A stretch of DNA of 64,000 bases from Lepidurus packardi (GCA_023053545.1 JAKZAN010000005.1:3348001-3412000); one strand, 5' to 3'; counted from the stretch's first letter, positions 16,956-38,741 are shown. Numbers and translations are program-made. The notes: generated from the letters alone by a model not told the origin.

Positions 16956-19900
16956 TCACAATACTTGTTCCTGCGATGCTTTGGATGACGTGGGAGACGA
17001 GGGAAGGGAAGCATCCAAGTCGTCAAGGGGAATAGCTTCACGAAGAACACGTGCTAAGGGCGGATGAGCAGACGACGAGCGTTGACGAACATCTACCAAG
17101 ATTGAATCGTATTAATGATAACGAAACATAGAAATCGAGATTAGGATTAGAACCTTGACTGTCTGCCAACGTGGCTACGCCAGGTCGTAAAGTGCTGAGT
17201 CTGGGAGGCGGCAGCTGTGGGTAGCCGCGTCCTAGCGTGCGTAGAGCATTACTGTTTGTATTGGAAGACAGCAACGCCATATTGCCAGTTCGAAATAAAC
17301 TCCTCCCTAATATACATCATAACAAATTTCAGAAATAAATATGAAAATTATACTTGTGGCCGATTCTTGGCGCAAGACATGGAGTGTACTACTCGCAGGA
17401 GGAGAACCCGATAAGGACGAAGGAAGGTCCAATAACTTGCCAATTTGTTGCATTTTCCGTTGCCGTGATTTATAGCGACCTTTCACTAACCTAAGCGACA
17501 GTTTGCAGAAACAAGATGTTACATAAACTCTTCACAAACTCCCAGCAGATGTTCCATAAACTAGGGAAATACTAATTGCAGTTACCTTTGTTTGGCGGCC
17601 ATGCAGCGAATATGGTCGTCGAAGATCAATTTGGCACTGAAAAGTGGCGTCCGTTGCCCTGCGCTGCTTCTGGTTGCTTCTGGTCCGCGATGTAAAGTTA
17701 AGTGCAAGCAGCGCGAGTCTTCTTTGTCTCCGCTTACCTCCACGTCTTGCAAATTCCCTACGCATTTTGCCACGCCCCAACCCAAGCGTCGTGCATCAGG
17801 TTCAACCAGTAGTAGTTGCTGGCTGTCTACCACTAGAAACCGCCTTGTTTTCGACCCATCTCGGAGCACAACCGTGCACGCTATCAGATCAGAATTATCT
17901 GCAAGATAATACACAAAGCTTAACATGTTTAGTACGACTCTAGCTACAAACGTTCCTACTCAGATCCAGGACATCTGACACTTGAACGCATGGTTGAGTT
18001 TTGTTCAAAGGCAGCTGAGTTTCGGTTTCTTGCCGTAGCGAGAAACCAAGTGACCGCAGTAACAGAAATACACGAATGGATCTCCTCGCGCGCTCAGTCT
18101 ACATACAAATAAGAGAATAAAACACTTTCTTTACAAACAACCAACGACTTACGTCACCGCAGGGTAGTCTTTTAGTAAATTCAATGCCTGTCATGGGTGT
18201 ACCAGTAGGCGGTAAAAGCAGATTGGCATCCATCATAAGGTATTCGACATTCAAGGGTTTTTTCATAAGCTCGTGGACCTCCCCTTCAAAAATGTCCAGA
18301 AACATTTCTTCGCTCTGTGGGTTTTTCAAAAAGCAAATGTGTATAGGAATGACAAGAGTTAGGTGGTTACCCCTTGGAAAAATACTTTGTAAAAATGACG
18401 AACAACAACAATGCTCTCTTCGCGAGCCTGTTCGATAGCAGCCAAATGCGCATCTTGTAAAATGCTTTCCACATCGGACGTCTTTTCAGAGGCTCCTTCG
18501 CTGCTTTCTTTCTCCCGTAGCGCTATTCGTTTTAACAACAGAATCGCCAATTCTACTGTGACAGGCCTAATGCGGCTACCTACAACGATTTATCATAAAT
18601 AGATTTCGAATTCTTAACTAAATGGAAGAAAATAAGGACATACTTGGCTGACAAGCTGCGCATATAATATTCATTAATTTATCCGCTAATAAGCGATTAT
18701 AATGACGCCTACTGGAGCTATCCACATTCCAAAACACACTATCCAACAAACTTTGTTCAACACCTAAACAGAGCGTAACAGTACGAATAGATCAAACGAG
18801 TACAAGAAATTTTTTTTAGAGATACTATTCTTCAAAGTTTTTCTTTTACCTGTAACTACGAAAGGGAAAAGCGTGAGAAAGACACAACAAATGACGAGAA
18901 ACAAAAATTATGTGTTAAAGTAACTACCGTGATTTTTGCTCAGGGCATAAAGAAAACTAAGGGCAAACAGAGTCGCGTAATCGTTCTCGTCTATTCGCAA
19001 TGCTTCGAAAACAGCTTGTAAGAATGGGCGATTCTCCAAGTCCAAGTCTTCCGACTGACATGACTCAGATGAGCTAAACGACACTTGCAAGGAAGGAGAC
19101 GAGCTTTTCCGCAATTTTTCCTTCTCTTCATCAGTAATGTTGGCATCTAATCGTGAACATTACTCACCCTAAAAGATAATTTACAGCATTAATTACCTTG
19201 CCACGTCCCGTTTCCAGCTCCGGCTACCGCGCTACTACCCAATAATTCTTCCAAAGTAGCAGGAGGTGCAATAAAACCAGACGGTCTCTGTTATTGTAAA
19301 TATTCAAAGCTGTTAAAGAATTTGACTTTAAGATACAAATGGTTTACCGCCGAAGTGACGTCGGACTCTCGAAAGGTAAATATATCTGAACTGCCTTGTA
19401 AGATGCACTGGGCTAACTGCTGAACCAAAGGCACGTGGGTAACAATAAGGTAAACTTGCGTGGTTAAAAACAAAGACACCGCGGCACTCACATACGGTTT
19501 GTCTACCTAATAAAAATAACTTAACATTTGCTAACTAGAAATTTAAAGCTATTCATACCATTTCACTTGACAGTACGCGCTCGCGAGCCAACGAGAAAAC
19601 ATACAAGGGTAATAAAAGCCTTCCTAGCAACTGGTCTACCAGAACTTGATTTAAAGCCTCGATTTCCAAACAAAGAATATCATTCAGATAGTGCAGATGG
19701 TCCAAATGTTCCGCAACAAGGTCTGAGAGGCAATTCCGGCTTTGGTGACTACATCAAACATTATTAGAGTGAAATGCTAACATACAGTTTCATACTCGGC
19801 ATCATTGCGAACGCAGGCATCGAGCTCCAGAATGTGATTTCCAATAAACCAGACCAAATTTGAGAAATATGGAGCAGCAGTCCGGTTGCGGATAAAGAAG

Positions 19901-20749
19901 AGCATAGACTTGTCGTCAACCCGGTACACGTTGAGGGTTAAGGTACGTACAGCTATGCGTACCATATTCTCCGAATGGTTAAAGAACTTGATAGCTTCAG
20001 TGTACAAGGGGAAGTCATTTGTATGCTGAAAAAAAACATCATTTAACTGAGCTGTCTTTATGTGCTAATTATTCTTACTTCGTTGTAGAAAAAGTGGATG
20101 GTGTGGGTATTCAGCTTGAGAGAGAGGGTTTTCAAGAAGGATATGTAGTACGCAAGGACTTCTTCATCCGAAAAGTCAAACTTGTGGACAATTATTGAAT
20201 TGACGTGATTATTGGACAAGAGGTAATCTAACACAGAAAGGAATAGAATTGGCATAAGCCTGTAAACGTAGCTTACAAAGAGATGTCTCGTTTCTAATAT
20301 TTTCAAATAGAATATTGAGGGTCTGGAGGAGCTGGATACAGACATAGCTACCACACTTCTGCTTCATAATGCGAAGGAAAAAGGATAACACATTCTTCTC
20401 CAAGAAAAAGCTGAAAACATAATTAATTTTAATCAGTTAATATAAAGGGTTAATGAAATGTGTACTCAAAGACGCTGCTGTCATTCTGATCTCCCCAGAT
20501 TAAAATCTCTGCAACGGAGCGCAGTGTTTCAACCAACAAGCTTCTATTGCTTTCAGATACAGTCTGATTCTTTGACATAACGCTGTAGAGATACCTGGTA
20601 CCACACAGAATTGATCATAACCATTTACTATCTAGTCATCACAAGAAACGAAACGTTTATTTTGTAGAGACTTACTTAAGATGATCCAATGAGTGCTGAT
20701 TCTTCGGTTTAGTGACACCACCAAACCAGGTTCGACTTCTGCTAAACAT
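16956..20749 (-). CDS. CLEC16A: CLEC16A / endosomal maturation defective (Ema) protein
   Basis: Membrane-associated regulator of endosome maturation and autophagy/mitophagy. The start [11 protein letters not shown] (ATG at 20749) is followed by [143 protein letters not shown] and [11 protein letters not shown]. These match the CLEC16A family in order and spacing. First exons are 20676-20749, 20466-20594, 20277-20410, 20079-20227 and about 19786-20024. Later exons lie near 19300-19500, 18910-19110, 18360-18590, 18130-18315, 17582-17905, 17170-17280 and 16956-17098. Some later boundaries are approximate. The C-terminus is Ser/Pro-rich and ends QEQVL. Confidence 0.93.
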
Positions 20750-21147
20750 TTTGAGTCAATTTATCTCGCTAGTTCACAGGAATAAAGAATTATCCATCTA
20801 AGCAAAAATTACGCAATAACAATATGTGCAGAGGTGTTCGGTTTGTTTATACCTATTCGGGCTGTAATTATTGAAGTGTCTAATGCGCCTAAGGTTCGGG
20901 TTAACTTTGTCCGTTTGACAGCTATTGCCCCAAACTTTAATTTCAAAGTAACCAATTTCTTACCACATTTTTGCTTTACAGTTCTAGCGTTAATGAAAAA
21001 CTTGTATGTTGTTGAATACTGGATTTAATTAATAAAACATAGACATAATAAAGACACTGAATTAACCTCTGTAGAAAAAAGTATATGTGCAGGCGTTGTT
21101 TCTCGATACAGATATTTTGTTGAATCACTGCGAAGATCTAAGAAAAA
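20750..21147. other. Spacer between AFMID stop and CLEC16A start
   Basis: About 400 bases that must contain the AFMID 3' UTR and the CLEC16A promoter, both genes being on the minus strand. No further signal recognised. Confidence 0.5.
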
Positions 21148-22289
21148 CTACGAGTCTTTCAGAAGAACAAGAATACGTTTGGTTAACTGATAGTCTTCTT
21201 TAGCAAGATCTTCCACAATATTAAAATGATCCATATTTTCAATCAAGAGGAATTCTGTCCGGCCTTTGGCTACCTTTTTTATCCCCTACAACAACGCTAT
21301 TATGTCTAATAAAGTACGCAAATCACTAATTACTTCATAATATTCTTTGCTTTGGCGTTTGAATTCTGGAGATTCGTAGCCTCCAACGGCAATGATTTGG
21401 AAAAGACTGTATCGCGCAGAGCTTGTTCGACCCATCAGCAGCAAAGGGCTTAGTTCAGTCGCATTTTTTTCGCTAAGGTTTAATGGCTCATTGACGTATG
21501 TCGTGAGCAGCGGACGCAAGTCAAAAACACCGCTTATGTAGACTACGCCTTTTAAAAATGGGGCTAGTAATGGGTGACTTTCCAGTAAATCTGAGTGCAC
21601 CACCATTGCAGCTAAGTGAGCTCCAGCAGAATGCCCTCCCAATACTACTCCTTTCGAAGCACGTTCTGAAGCTAGCTGCAAAACATGCAACACAGCTTCG
21701 CGAATTTCTTCCACAATTTCTGGCACTCCAACTACAGACTATGCATCATATACCGATTTATACATTAATTGGAAATACCTTTGGGAGCCAAGTCGTAACC
21801 AACAATCACAGTAATCACCCCAGCTCTCTGCAAGGGCTCAACGCAATACGCAGAAATAGGCCGACTGAGCTGTTGCCAATAACCACCATGGATATACACA
21901 AATATGGGAGCATCTGTACAATATCCTTGACTGAAAATTCACATGAAGAAGCTTGCTACCTTTGTCACAAATGTCAAGACCGAATATGTCGAGCTTTTGC
22001 CCTTCTTTGGAACCGTAGGCCACATCGAGGTGACAACCGGGTTTTTTATTCGTCTCGCTAGCTACGAGATTCAGTGAAACTTACCAATATTGTATGTATT
22101 TCAAAAAGTTACTTTGTGAGACTAATTGCAGATGTGCTCGAATAACTTCATCAGCTGTACCGCGAATTGACCAGCGAGATGGGGAGTATTGGTAATCCAA
22201 TTCCTAAGAGCAAGAGATTATGACTTAAAATAGACGTACATATATCGCCCTTGATACGGTACCTCTTTGGACCACTGCTGCCATTCCAT
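21148..22289 (-). CDS. AFMID: Kynurenine formamidase (arylformamidase)
   Basis: Hydrolyses N-formylkynurenine to kynurenine and formate in tryptophan breakdown; a cytosolic alpha/beta hydrolase. Six exons in frame: 22263-22289, 22085-22203, 21960-22057, 21779-21913, 21334-21731, 21148-21285, about 304 aa, the usual family length. Evidence: MEWQQWSKEELDYQYSPSRW at the start, the oxyanion-hole motif HGGYW, the nucleophile elbow GGHSAGAH, an acidic segment around VGGYESPEF, and a C-terminal NMDHFNIVEDL containing the likely catalytic histidine. One intron (21914-21959) is only 46 bases. A fragment of a METTL22 exon lies immediately upstream of the start codon. Confidence 0.9.
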
Positions 22290-22296
22290 AGTTACA

Positions 22297-22374
22297 GACG
22301 ATTTGACTGATGCTTTCATCAGTAGCCTACTTTACAACGAATACTTTCGATCCCTCCCAACAAGAGAATACTCA
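22297..22374 (+). pseudogene. Inverted partial copy of a METTL22 exon
   Basis: The plus-strand bases starting GACGATTTGACTGATGCTTT are the reverse complement of METTL22 exon sequence at 23065-23137, with a few substitutions and a small insertion. The reading frame gives TDDLTDAFIS and then breaks. The copy sits directly upstream of the AFMID start and downstream of the METTL22 stop. Adjacent bases repeat AACAAGAGAATA, suggesting a messy rearrangement. Confidence 0.8.
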
Positions 22375-22767
22375 GCTCTCAACAAGAGAATATTCCTCGC
22401 TAAGGAATCAGGACTGCCTCTGGGAGGTGGAGAGTGCTTGTTTCTCGGTACTAAGTCCCTATAGCGGAGGTTAATAAAAAGGGCCCCGCGGGAGCTCACG
22501 GTCCGTTTCGCATCCTGTACTTGCGAGGATTCCTGTAATCCAGCTTATGAGAAACTTTGGGACTCGTGCCAAAGGCAAAACACAAGGCAAACGGCTTTGG
22601 CTTGCTGAGTAGTTTGAGTGAAACCAGTTAATGCTAATCTGAGATGTAAGGAAAATGAAATGGAAAGCGAAACAATGGATACTAGAATGTAAAGAAAAAA
22701 ATAATCATTTTAATTTGAAGCAAGTCGGTAGTATGCGTAGTATCGTGTCCGATTTCTCCGAATATAA
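22375..22767. other. Spacer between METTL22 and AFMID
   Basis: Unique sequence with a GC-rich patch (GGGCCCCGCGGGAGCTC near 22482). It contains the METTL22 3' UTR and AFMID promoter by position. Nothing else was recognised. Confidence 0.5.
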
Positions 22768-23936
22768 CTAGGATGCCATGTTACATAATTTCTGGGACGA
22801 TAATTCAAACAACGTCAACTGCTTCACACGTTCATAACAAAAATATTGCGGGAAATCTATCGGCAACTGCTCTAATCTCCAAGTGTAATTTTGCAGCTGT
22901 TTGCAAAGAAGTTCATCCAAAACGGTACGAAAATACTCGTAACACGGCGCTGCCGAATCCAAATCCGTTATTGTGAAAACATACCTTTAAGAATAATAGT
23001 TTTGTTATTATTATCGAAAGCGTAATTTACGTAGAATTCGTAACATACCGTTTCTCGAGAGCGATGAGTATTCTCTTGTTGGGAGGGGTCGAAAGTATTC
23101 GTTGTAAAGTACTGATGAAAGCGTCAGTCAAATCGTCGTGATAGATGACTAAAATTGAATCGTTACAAAATAATAGAACCGAAGATTCGGGAAGTATACC
23201 ATCTGCTACAATAACAAAAGTAGCTTGTGTGAGATGGCTTTCCATAGAAGATGTAAAAGGCTTGCAAAAATCTAACTCTTCGACCACAACATCGTTTTCT
23301 AATAAGCGCTTGTTACGATCCACGTTTCTTCGGATTAAAGGTAGAATATCGCCCATATCTATATCTGAATTTTTATTAAAATTAAATTAGCTTTTCGTTT
23401 TGTACTATGTGGAGACAAGGAAAACCGTGCATACCTGTACAAACAACTTTTTCGGCAACCATGCTGGCAACAATGCCACTAAAACCAGTGCCGGAGCCAA
23501 GTTCTATAACAGTTTGGCCTTGCAGGAGCTGATAATTGTGCAAAATGTAATCAGCAAGAAGAAAAGCTCCTCTCCAGACTTGCAAACCGACCATATCGAG
23601 CGAAGTTGACATGCGGTGCTCAATATGCAAGATCTCTTGACACTCCGCAGCGTCGGATGAGCGAGATGTTATTAGATCGCCGTCTTCGTCATATTTAGAT
23701 ACAGCATTTGATCCTAAGTCAACGCTTACATTCTTAAGGCCTTTAGGAAATGAGAAGGTAAATCTGGACACAATGACTGGAAAAAAACAGCAAAAATTAA
23801 CCTAAAAATCTTCGGCTTAACTCGAATTTAATAACGTACGCGTATCAGAACGGCTGCTTTCTTGAGAGTCATTGTTTTCCGCTATAAAACTATTCACTTC
23901 CGAAGAAACTGTGTAGTCGGAATAGTCGTCGGCCAT
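22768..23936 (-). CDS. METTL22: Methyltransferase-like protein 22
   Basis: Seven-beta-strand protein lysine methyltransferase of the METTL21/22 group; the human member methylates KIN17. Five exons in frame: 23840-23936, 23435-23776, 23200-23364, 23049-23148, 22768-22984, about 306 aa. The SAM-binding region is clear: VWRGAFLLADYIL, then VIELGSGTGFSGIVASMVA, then CTDIDMGDILPLIRRNVDRN. The DDLTDAF segment stands where the family has its post-I acidic motif. It starts MADDYSDYT at 23936 and stops TAG at 22768. Part of the fourth exon is duplicated in inverted orientation at 22297-22374. Confidence 0.88.
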
Positions 23937-25142
23937 TACATCTGAATTTACCGTTTCTCGCAACAGGGCCTTTTAGGGAGGCTTGTGTGTGCGTGAAGCT
24001 ACCTAGTGTTGTTATTTTCGTTATGTCACAGCGCTAAAGGCACCGCATTTCCCAGCGTGGAAATTTAACGGCGCGAATTTTTAGTTCGTTCATATCTATA
24101 GGTCGCGTTGGATTGTAGTAGCATACGGTTTGGTGTGAACGGGGTTGACCATAGTGGTTTGAAAAGTTTTAAAGTTTGTTTTCCGTAATTTAACAGCCGG
24201 AAGGTTAAAATGAATTACCTTGATAAACAAATTAGCATAGGCATATGTGGCAGTTCGCGTGCAGCGGAGCGAAATCAATGTAAATGCTTGCTTCGGAGAA
24301 CAATAGTGAAAAGAAACCTTTGATATCTGGTAAAGCTTTTGAGCAAACTGAAACTCATTTTACAGTTAGTTAGGTTAAGCCTGTAGTGCCTTACATAAAA
24401 ACCAACATTTGTGACATTCAAATATGTACAAGATCTTTTAAAAACCAGACTTTAAATTTTAATTTAGGCTGAGCTACCCCAAGTATAGCGAGATTGTTCA
24501 TACTTTTTTGCCTTATGCTTATCAATTCTTCCATTCCTTCAAAATACTGTAATATTTTCTGTTAGCGACTCATGGTTCAAAATTTACTGACAAGGTTTCC
24601 CCGCGTTTTTCCAATAAAGGGATCCGCACACAAGTAGCGGAATCCGAATTGCATTCGGAAATGGAAATGGATCTTATGTTCCTTTTCCACTAACATAGTA
24701 ATGTTCTTAGCACAAATCTTAGTTATATTTATAACCAATCCATTAATATCGGGTTGTAGCGTTTTCGTAGCTTCAGTACAATGCTCATCCTTTCATATTC
24801 ATTGGAATGCTCGCTGTATACATAGTGCATTACCGTAGCAATAGTAGTTCATTAGTTTCTTGGTCTGTAGATCGAGTTTAGGCATGGAGAAGTTTCGTCA
24901 CAACAAATTTATCATTTAAACTGAAATTCATCAATACACAACCAAACTATCATTCCTGCCTGAGAGCCAACCTGCAATATTTTCTACAGAACATCTTGTA
25001 TATAAAGATACGAACCAATGTTTTAACAGTGTAAAGGTTGACAGCTATCACATTAAGAGAGAAAAATTTGCGTAAAACATAAGTGGCGTCTGCACGGCAA
25101 TACTAAGTCCATTTTCACCAAACTCCAATGTTTAATTAAACG
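23937..25142. other. Intergenic, METTL22 upstream and crumbs downstream
   Basis: About 1.2 kb, AT-rich. It has no recognisable gene, RNA or repeat. It includes the METTL22 promoter by position. Confidence 0.5.
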
Positions 25143-25148
25143 TTTATT
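25143..25148 (-). terminator. Candidate crumbs poly(A) signal
   Basis: TTTATT on the plus strand, i.e. AATAAA on the minus strand, about 335 bases past the crumbs stop. It would give a compact 3' UTR. Confidence 0.4.
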
Positions 25149-25483
25149 ATAGTCAAGTGCTTATTTACAGAATACAGGGAGGAATTGCTTTCAATGGAAT
25201 GCTTGGACGGTGTCGGGTTTTATCATAAATATCACGTCGCAAACCAAAAAGGAAATTAGGGTCGATTTAATAAAATTGGAATGGACAATATATGAGGCAC
25301 CGTTTCTGTGTCAAAAAAAGTCAAGGCACAATGACCTTGGTAGCCAGCAGCTGTCCTTTGATTCTCTCTTCTATATAAGTAGACACAATAAAACCAGCTT
25401 TGCTTACCCTGCCGCTAAGCAAACCAGTCCCCATTTATTTTGTATTTTTTTTTAGATCACACATGAGTTTCGCATGACATCAA

Positions 25484-33827
<8,344 letters not shown>

Positions 33828-36800
33828 TTTGTCACCTATATTAACACACACACTATTCTTTAGCAAGGAATCCCCCAACACAGGAAAAAAAACTGAGCAA
33901 AGTTCAATGCTCAACACTTGGAACGAAAGGCGTCGGCGTACTCGGCATCGCGAACCAACACCGTTATAAAAAAACTCATTACCGTAAATGAAGTAAAGCA
34001 CCGAAACTGTTAAAAGTCACGTCTTGCTTCAGCCCTGGTTTCCTTACGACTGCACCGAATAAAAATAACCTCGTTTAACCTTCACCTTCATGAGCGTTTT
34101 AAAAGCACCACCATGTGAACGCTATGGTACCTTCGGTACTGCAACGGACAAAGAAAATGACAGTACCCTTATCGAAATACATAACAGCACCTTTTCGCGT
34201 CCGTTCTCTTTGAACAAATAAAAGATCTTAAGCGAACTTGCTGTAAGCGATGGGACTTTACGACACTCCCGGAGTAGTTGTGACAAAAACCAGACCTACC
34301 TCTCGCCGTCTCGTTAGAACAACCCTTGGCCCTCCCATTGCAGACGTACTGTACATGGAAAACTCTTGCTCCACTGACCAAAAGAAAACGAACCAACTGG
34401 TTTAGTTTCTGTTCCCCAAAAACGATCCCAGACTCCCCGAACTCCTCACTTCTCCTAACTCTATACACGTTAATGAGGCGAAAAATAAGCGCGGCTGCTT
34501 TTTTTATTTTTCCTAACTCCGGTTCCTACCAACTGACCCCATAAGGTACACGTAACTCGACACCCTCTGAAACAACTCACATATTTTTTCTCTCTTTTCT
34601 TTTTATTGTATTCTCCCCCTCTTGTCTGGCCACTCCAAACGCTACTAAAATTCAAACGCAGGCTCGGCCTGGGCGACGGTGGATAGCTGAGACTTTTTGG
34701 TTTTCGTTCATGTTTCTCGAAAAGGAAAGTAATGTTCGACATTAAATGTCTTGCTGGTATCGAAAATCATTTGGCTGGCATTTGGCATTTCCCTTTCCCC
34801 GTTCGACTTGAAAGCAAAAGCCTCTCGTCTTACGTCTGGCAGCTAACAAAAACAACCCCCTCGAAACCAGCATATGTTTATTCGGTCGACGGTCTGCAAT
34901 TTACCCGCAGAATGTGCAATGGAAGTTGAACACAAGCAGCTTTGTGTGTTTTGTTTTATTTATTTTATAGCATGAAAGCTGCATTTGCTCGAGTGAAGGG
35001 CCGATTTTTAGCCACCCCAAACGTTCCACGAACTCCGTGAGCCTGGCAGCCTTGGGTCAGAAAACTTTAATATTTTTCCACCTGAGTAAGAAAAGGGTCC
35101 GCACGATTTCTCCAAGGCTCTTTTCTAACTTGAAACGCACAAAAGACAGGATAGCAAAACATCTGCTTCCGGTTACGATGTCCTACACTTCATGCAAAAG
35201 ACATATGCATGTACAACAGCAGTCCGCTGTGTGCAAACAGGTTGAGATGACAAAATCTGTACAGATCCTGTGGTTTAGATCGGTAGCCGAAAACAAGGGA
35301 AAGAAAGCTGTGGTGAACTCTACTATTATTTCACTTTCACCCAGAAAAAAACTTCCCACGGTTTCTTCGGCACGATGAGTGGGGTCAAAGGGGAATCTGT
35401 AGGGTTTCCAGGCAAAGAACACACCAACAAGTACAACAACCAATAAGGAAGAGTTGAGGGGGGGGGGGGGGACAAACTTAAACTTACTGGCTTCCTTCAG
35501 GTGCTAGATTGAGTCCTGAAGCCCAATTCTTCGCCGCTAGCTATATGAACACAATGAACTGACTTAAAGCGTCTCCTCCTGCTACGCTATTTCCGGTGTT
35601 GCTTTGTTTTTCGAGGTACGCTAGTAGGTGTAATTACCATAAAACATCTTCGCCACGGAAGGAAAAGCAGCGACCGTTGGCACTGTATTCCTTATTTTTT
35701 GTTTCAGCGGCGAGTTCTGAAATGACGTACCAAACCAAATGAACATGCAGGTGCATCGTTATAAAGCAAAACTATGAACCCAGAACGCTTCAGCGCTTTA
35801 AAAAAGCAATCTAGTATGTTTTTGCTGTTTGTTTTATATCTAATGTAGTTAATGGACAAAAACTCGATGATATCACACAATATGCGTTTTTCCTGTAGAA
35901 GATAACAAACTTGCTTGCGGAAGGCCAATAAGAAACCCGAACAGGCATTCTGCACAACTGTAACTTGATGGGTGGGTGGAAAATTCGCAGTCTACCTTGA
36001 AACCCCACGTATATACATTTTCTGAAAAAGGGCGATGGAATGACTCACCGTTTTAGCGCCCAAGTTTTCGAAAGTCCTGGTATTGCAAGGAAGCTACATA
36101 TGCGGGGAGAACTCCACTGGGACCGATGATATCATTGAAGATCATGCAAATCACGAATCCTAAAATGCTGGTTGAGGGAGTTGAAAAATAATATGACCTT
36201 CTACAACATCTGATCAAATTTGAAAGTGTCAGCACCTTAAACCAACCGTTCACTTTCCTACAATCCTATTATGGATGCATCTAGGTCTTTCCTGAGGTTA
36301 TATTCAAAGATTAATTATAAAACTGCTGAACGCCACCTGACTAACTAGGAGTAAAATGTTGCACTTGACTGACCAATGGTACTTCACTACCTGATTTTTA
36401 ACCTACATAACACTTTTTGGTACGCTTCACGAGCTTCACCGACTTTGTCCACTCCAACCTTGAACAAATGAATCTTACGTCTTTTTCGTGTATATGCTAC
36501 AGTAATTAGAACAGGCCAAGGACAGTACTTTATGAGAAACAGGCAAAAGCAAAAACCTGGACCTGGAGTTGGGATAATGCGCCCAGGTGTCGTATGGATG
36601 CACCTAACTAGATTACGCAAACAACAGGAATGTGCGGCGCCGGCTTTGCTATGCGGACACATACATTCACATAACTTAAGACAAGAATAAAGATAAGAAA
36701 CCATTCAAACGCAACTTACTTGCTAATGGATCAAAGGGGCGCGATTATTGAAACGGAGTGTAGAAAAACTACGTAATAAAAAACTGATACAGGAAAGGTG

Positions 36801-37433
36801 GCGATAAAACGTGAGTTTGATCTGGTGTCCAGTATATAATCCAGTTAATAATTGTTTGGGAGACTCGGAAAAAAGTGACGAGATGCGCCGACGACCAAAG
36901 AAAGAACACAAGCGGCTTGGTATATAATTACACAACTTTCACGTCAGATTTAGGTCACAAGCGCGGAATAAGTTTGGGTTCCTTATGCACACCGACGTTA
37001 ACCAAGATAATGGCTTAAAGACTTCGGTGTTACTTGTATGTAAAACGGGGTGCTGATGTCCTGTTGAGCACAAAATAATAACGGCCACATTCCAACACAC
37101 CTCTACTCATCACACACGCCACCTGAGAGTTCCTGTTGTACCAGGCACAAGCACGCCAGGCACAATAACTGCGGTTGGGAGGTGGTTCTCGCACACCTGA
37201 ATCCGCACGGCTCGGGCCCGCGGTTTTACATCTTTCAAATCCGGTACCACCTCTTTTAGATAACAATTCTCACTACTAATTTCTTCGTCGAATTTACACA
37301 CGGATATGACGAACAAAAAAGCTTTAATTATATTTGTGTAGCGTGAGATTGCTTATAGTTTTCAATATCGACAGTTCCCGAGGCCCAAAAATGGATTGAA
37401 GCACTTTGCTTCTGCCATAATTCTACTACAAAA
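33828..37433. other. Intergenic, crumbs upstream region; no gene recognised
   Basis: 3.6 kb between the divergent crumbs and PPT2 starts. It contains a 15-base G run near 35459-35473. It also has several minus-strand open frames of 60-105 codons (35704-37316) that match nothing I know and lack a consistent exon chain. It must contain the crumbs promoter and 5' UTR and the PPT2 promoter. Confidence 0.5.
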
Positions 37434-38485
37434 ATGACCTGGCTTGTGTTCTCAGTTGTTCTGTTGTCTCTTTTACATAATTTAGTTCTTTGCTACAAGC
37501 CTGTAGTCATCGTTCATGGAATATGGGACATGCCAACCAGTCTAGATTTTATGGCAGACAGGATTCGGCAAGTATAACCAATATTTCCATACTATTTATA
37601 TGGCTTGGAAAACTAAAACTTTAAAAAAGAAAATATTTTGATTTTAGGTGCACCCTGAGACAAATGTTACTATCATAAATCTATTTCATGGTCGCGATAG
37701 CTTACTTGCTATGTGGAAGCAAGTGGAAGGATTTGGACTAGTTTTGAAAGAAATTATGGAAGAAAGCCCCAGTGGGATCCACTTAATTGGTAAAGAATGT
37801 TTAGCTCGTTCGTTTCCTTTCATTTCAGAAATGTTTACGTTTTTGCGAGTTCAGGCTACTCCCAGGGCGGACTTATATGCCGGGGAATTGTCGAGCTCTC
37901 GAAGAACCATAATATACACAGCTTCGTCTCCTTAAGCTCTCCTCAAGCTGGCCAATATGGAGACAACTTCCTGCACTTGCTCTTCCCCAATTTAGTCAAG
38001 TCAGAGGTTTATCGCTTATTTTATTCCTCCTTGGGACAGAAATGCTCCGTGGGCAACTATTGGAATGACCCACACCATCAACCCTTGTATAAAAATCGCT
38101 CCATTTACCTTCCCTATGTCAATAACGAGATCATTTCCAACCAAAGTGCACAATTCCGTTCCAATTTCCTAAGATTAGAAAATCTTGTCTTGATTGGTGG
38201 ACCGGACGATGGCGTTATTACTCCGTGGCAATCAAGGTTAGTGCGAAATTATTTCTTCAGTTCCCGACTAAAAACTATTATTTTAGCTATTTTAGTTACT
38301 TCGATCACAACGAAACTGTGGTTGATTGGCGGCATCGCAAAATCTATCGCCGAGACTTGTTCGGGCTGCGGACACTTGACAAACGCAAAGCAGTGCATGT
38401 GTTTACCTATCCGAATGTACACCACACTCAATGGCACCACACCGTTCCAGTCATTGATCAATTTATACTGCCATTCTTAACCTAG
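37434..38485 (+). CDS. PPT2: Lysosomal thioesterase PPT2 homologue
   Basis: Removes fatty acyl groups from thioester substrates in the lysosome. Four exons in frame: 37434-37571, 37648-37789, 37855-38236, 38296-38485, about 283 aa. An N-terminal signal peptide (MTWLVFSVVLLSLLHNLVL) is followed by KPVVIVHGIW. The nucleophile elbow is assembled across an intron as HLIGYSQGG. The acid residue lies in GGPDDGVITPW, and the histidine region is HHTQWHHTVPVI. Segments such as LSSPQAGQYG and YWNDPHH favour PPT2 over PPT1. The start ATG at 37434 follows a short upstream ORF (ATG GAT TGA at 37391). Potential N-glycosylation sites include NVT and NRS. Confidence 0.93.
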
Positions 38486-38735
38486 CAACACGGCTACTAA
38501 TCCACAATTCATGCAAATTACTCTTGCTATAGCAACCACTCCCACCATGAAAACTGGATTAAAAACGAAAGATACGAGGTAAAAAGCACCATTGAAAACA
38601 AAAAATTATCTAATAGTGAATCAATGCACCCTGTTATACTCTTCAGTAATTTGTTTAAAGCTGTTTTTTCTTTCTTTCTGGACAATGACTTACAGGCTGG
38701 TTTTTGTTCGTTTTGAGCCACGGAAACGTCGAACA

Positions 38736-38741
38736 AATAAA
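38736..38741 (+). terminator. Candidate PPT2 poly(A) signal
   Basis: AATAAA about 250 bases after the PPT2 stop, followed closely by a second AATAAA. Motif match only. Confidence 0.4.

Noticed and set aside
17592..17943. Plus-strand open frames opposite CLEC16A
   Set aside because: Overlap a conserved CLEC16A exon in antisense, no domain.
35704..37316. Series of minus-strand open frames of 60-105 codons between crumbs and PPT2
   Set aside because: No family resemblance, frames do not join through consistent GT-AG introns, and composition looks non-coding. A small unknown gene cannot be excluded.
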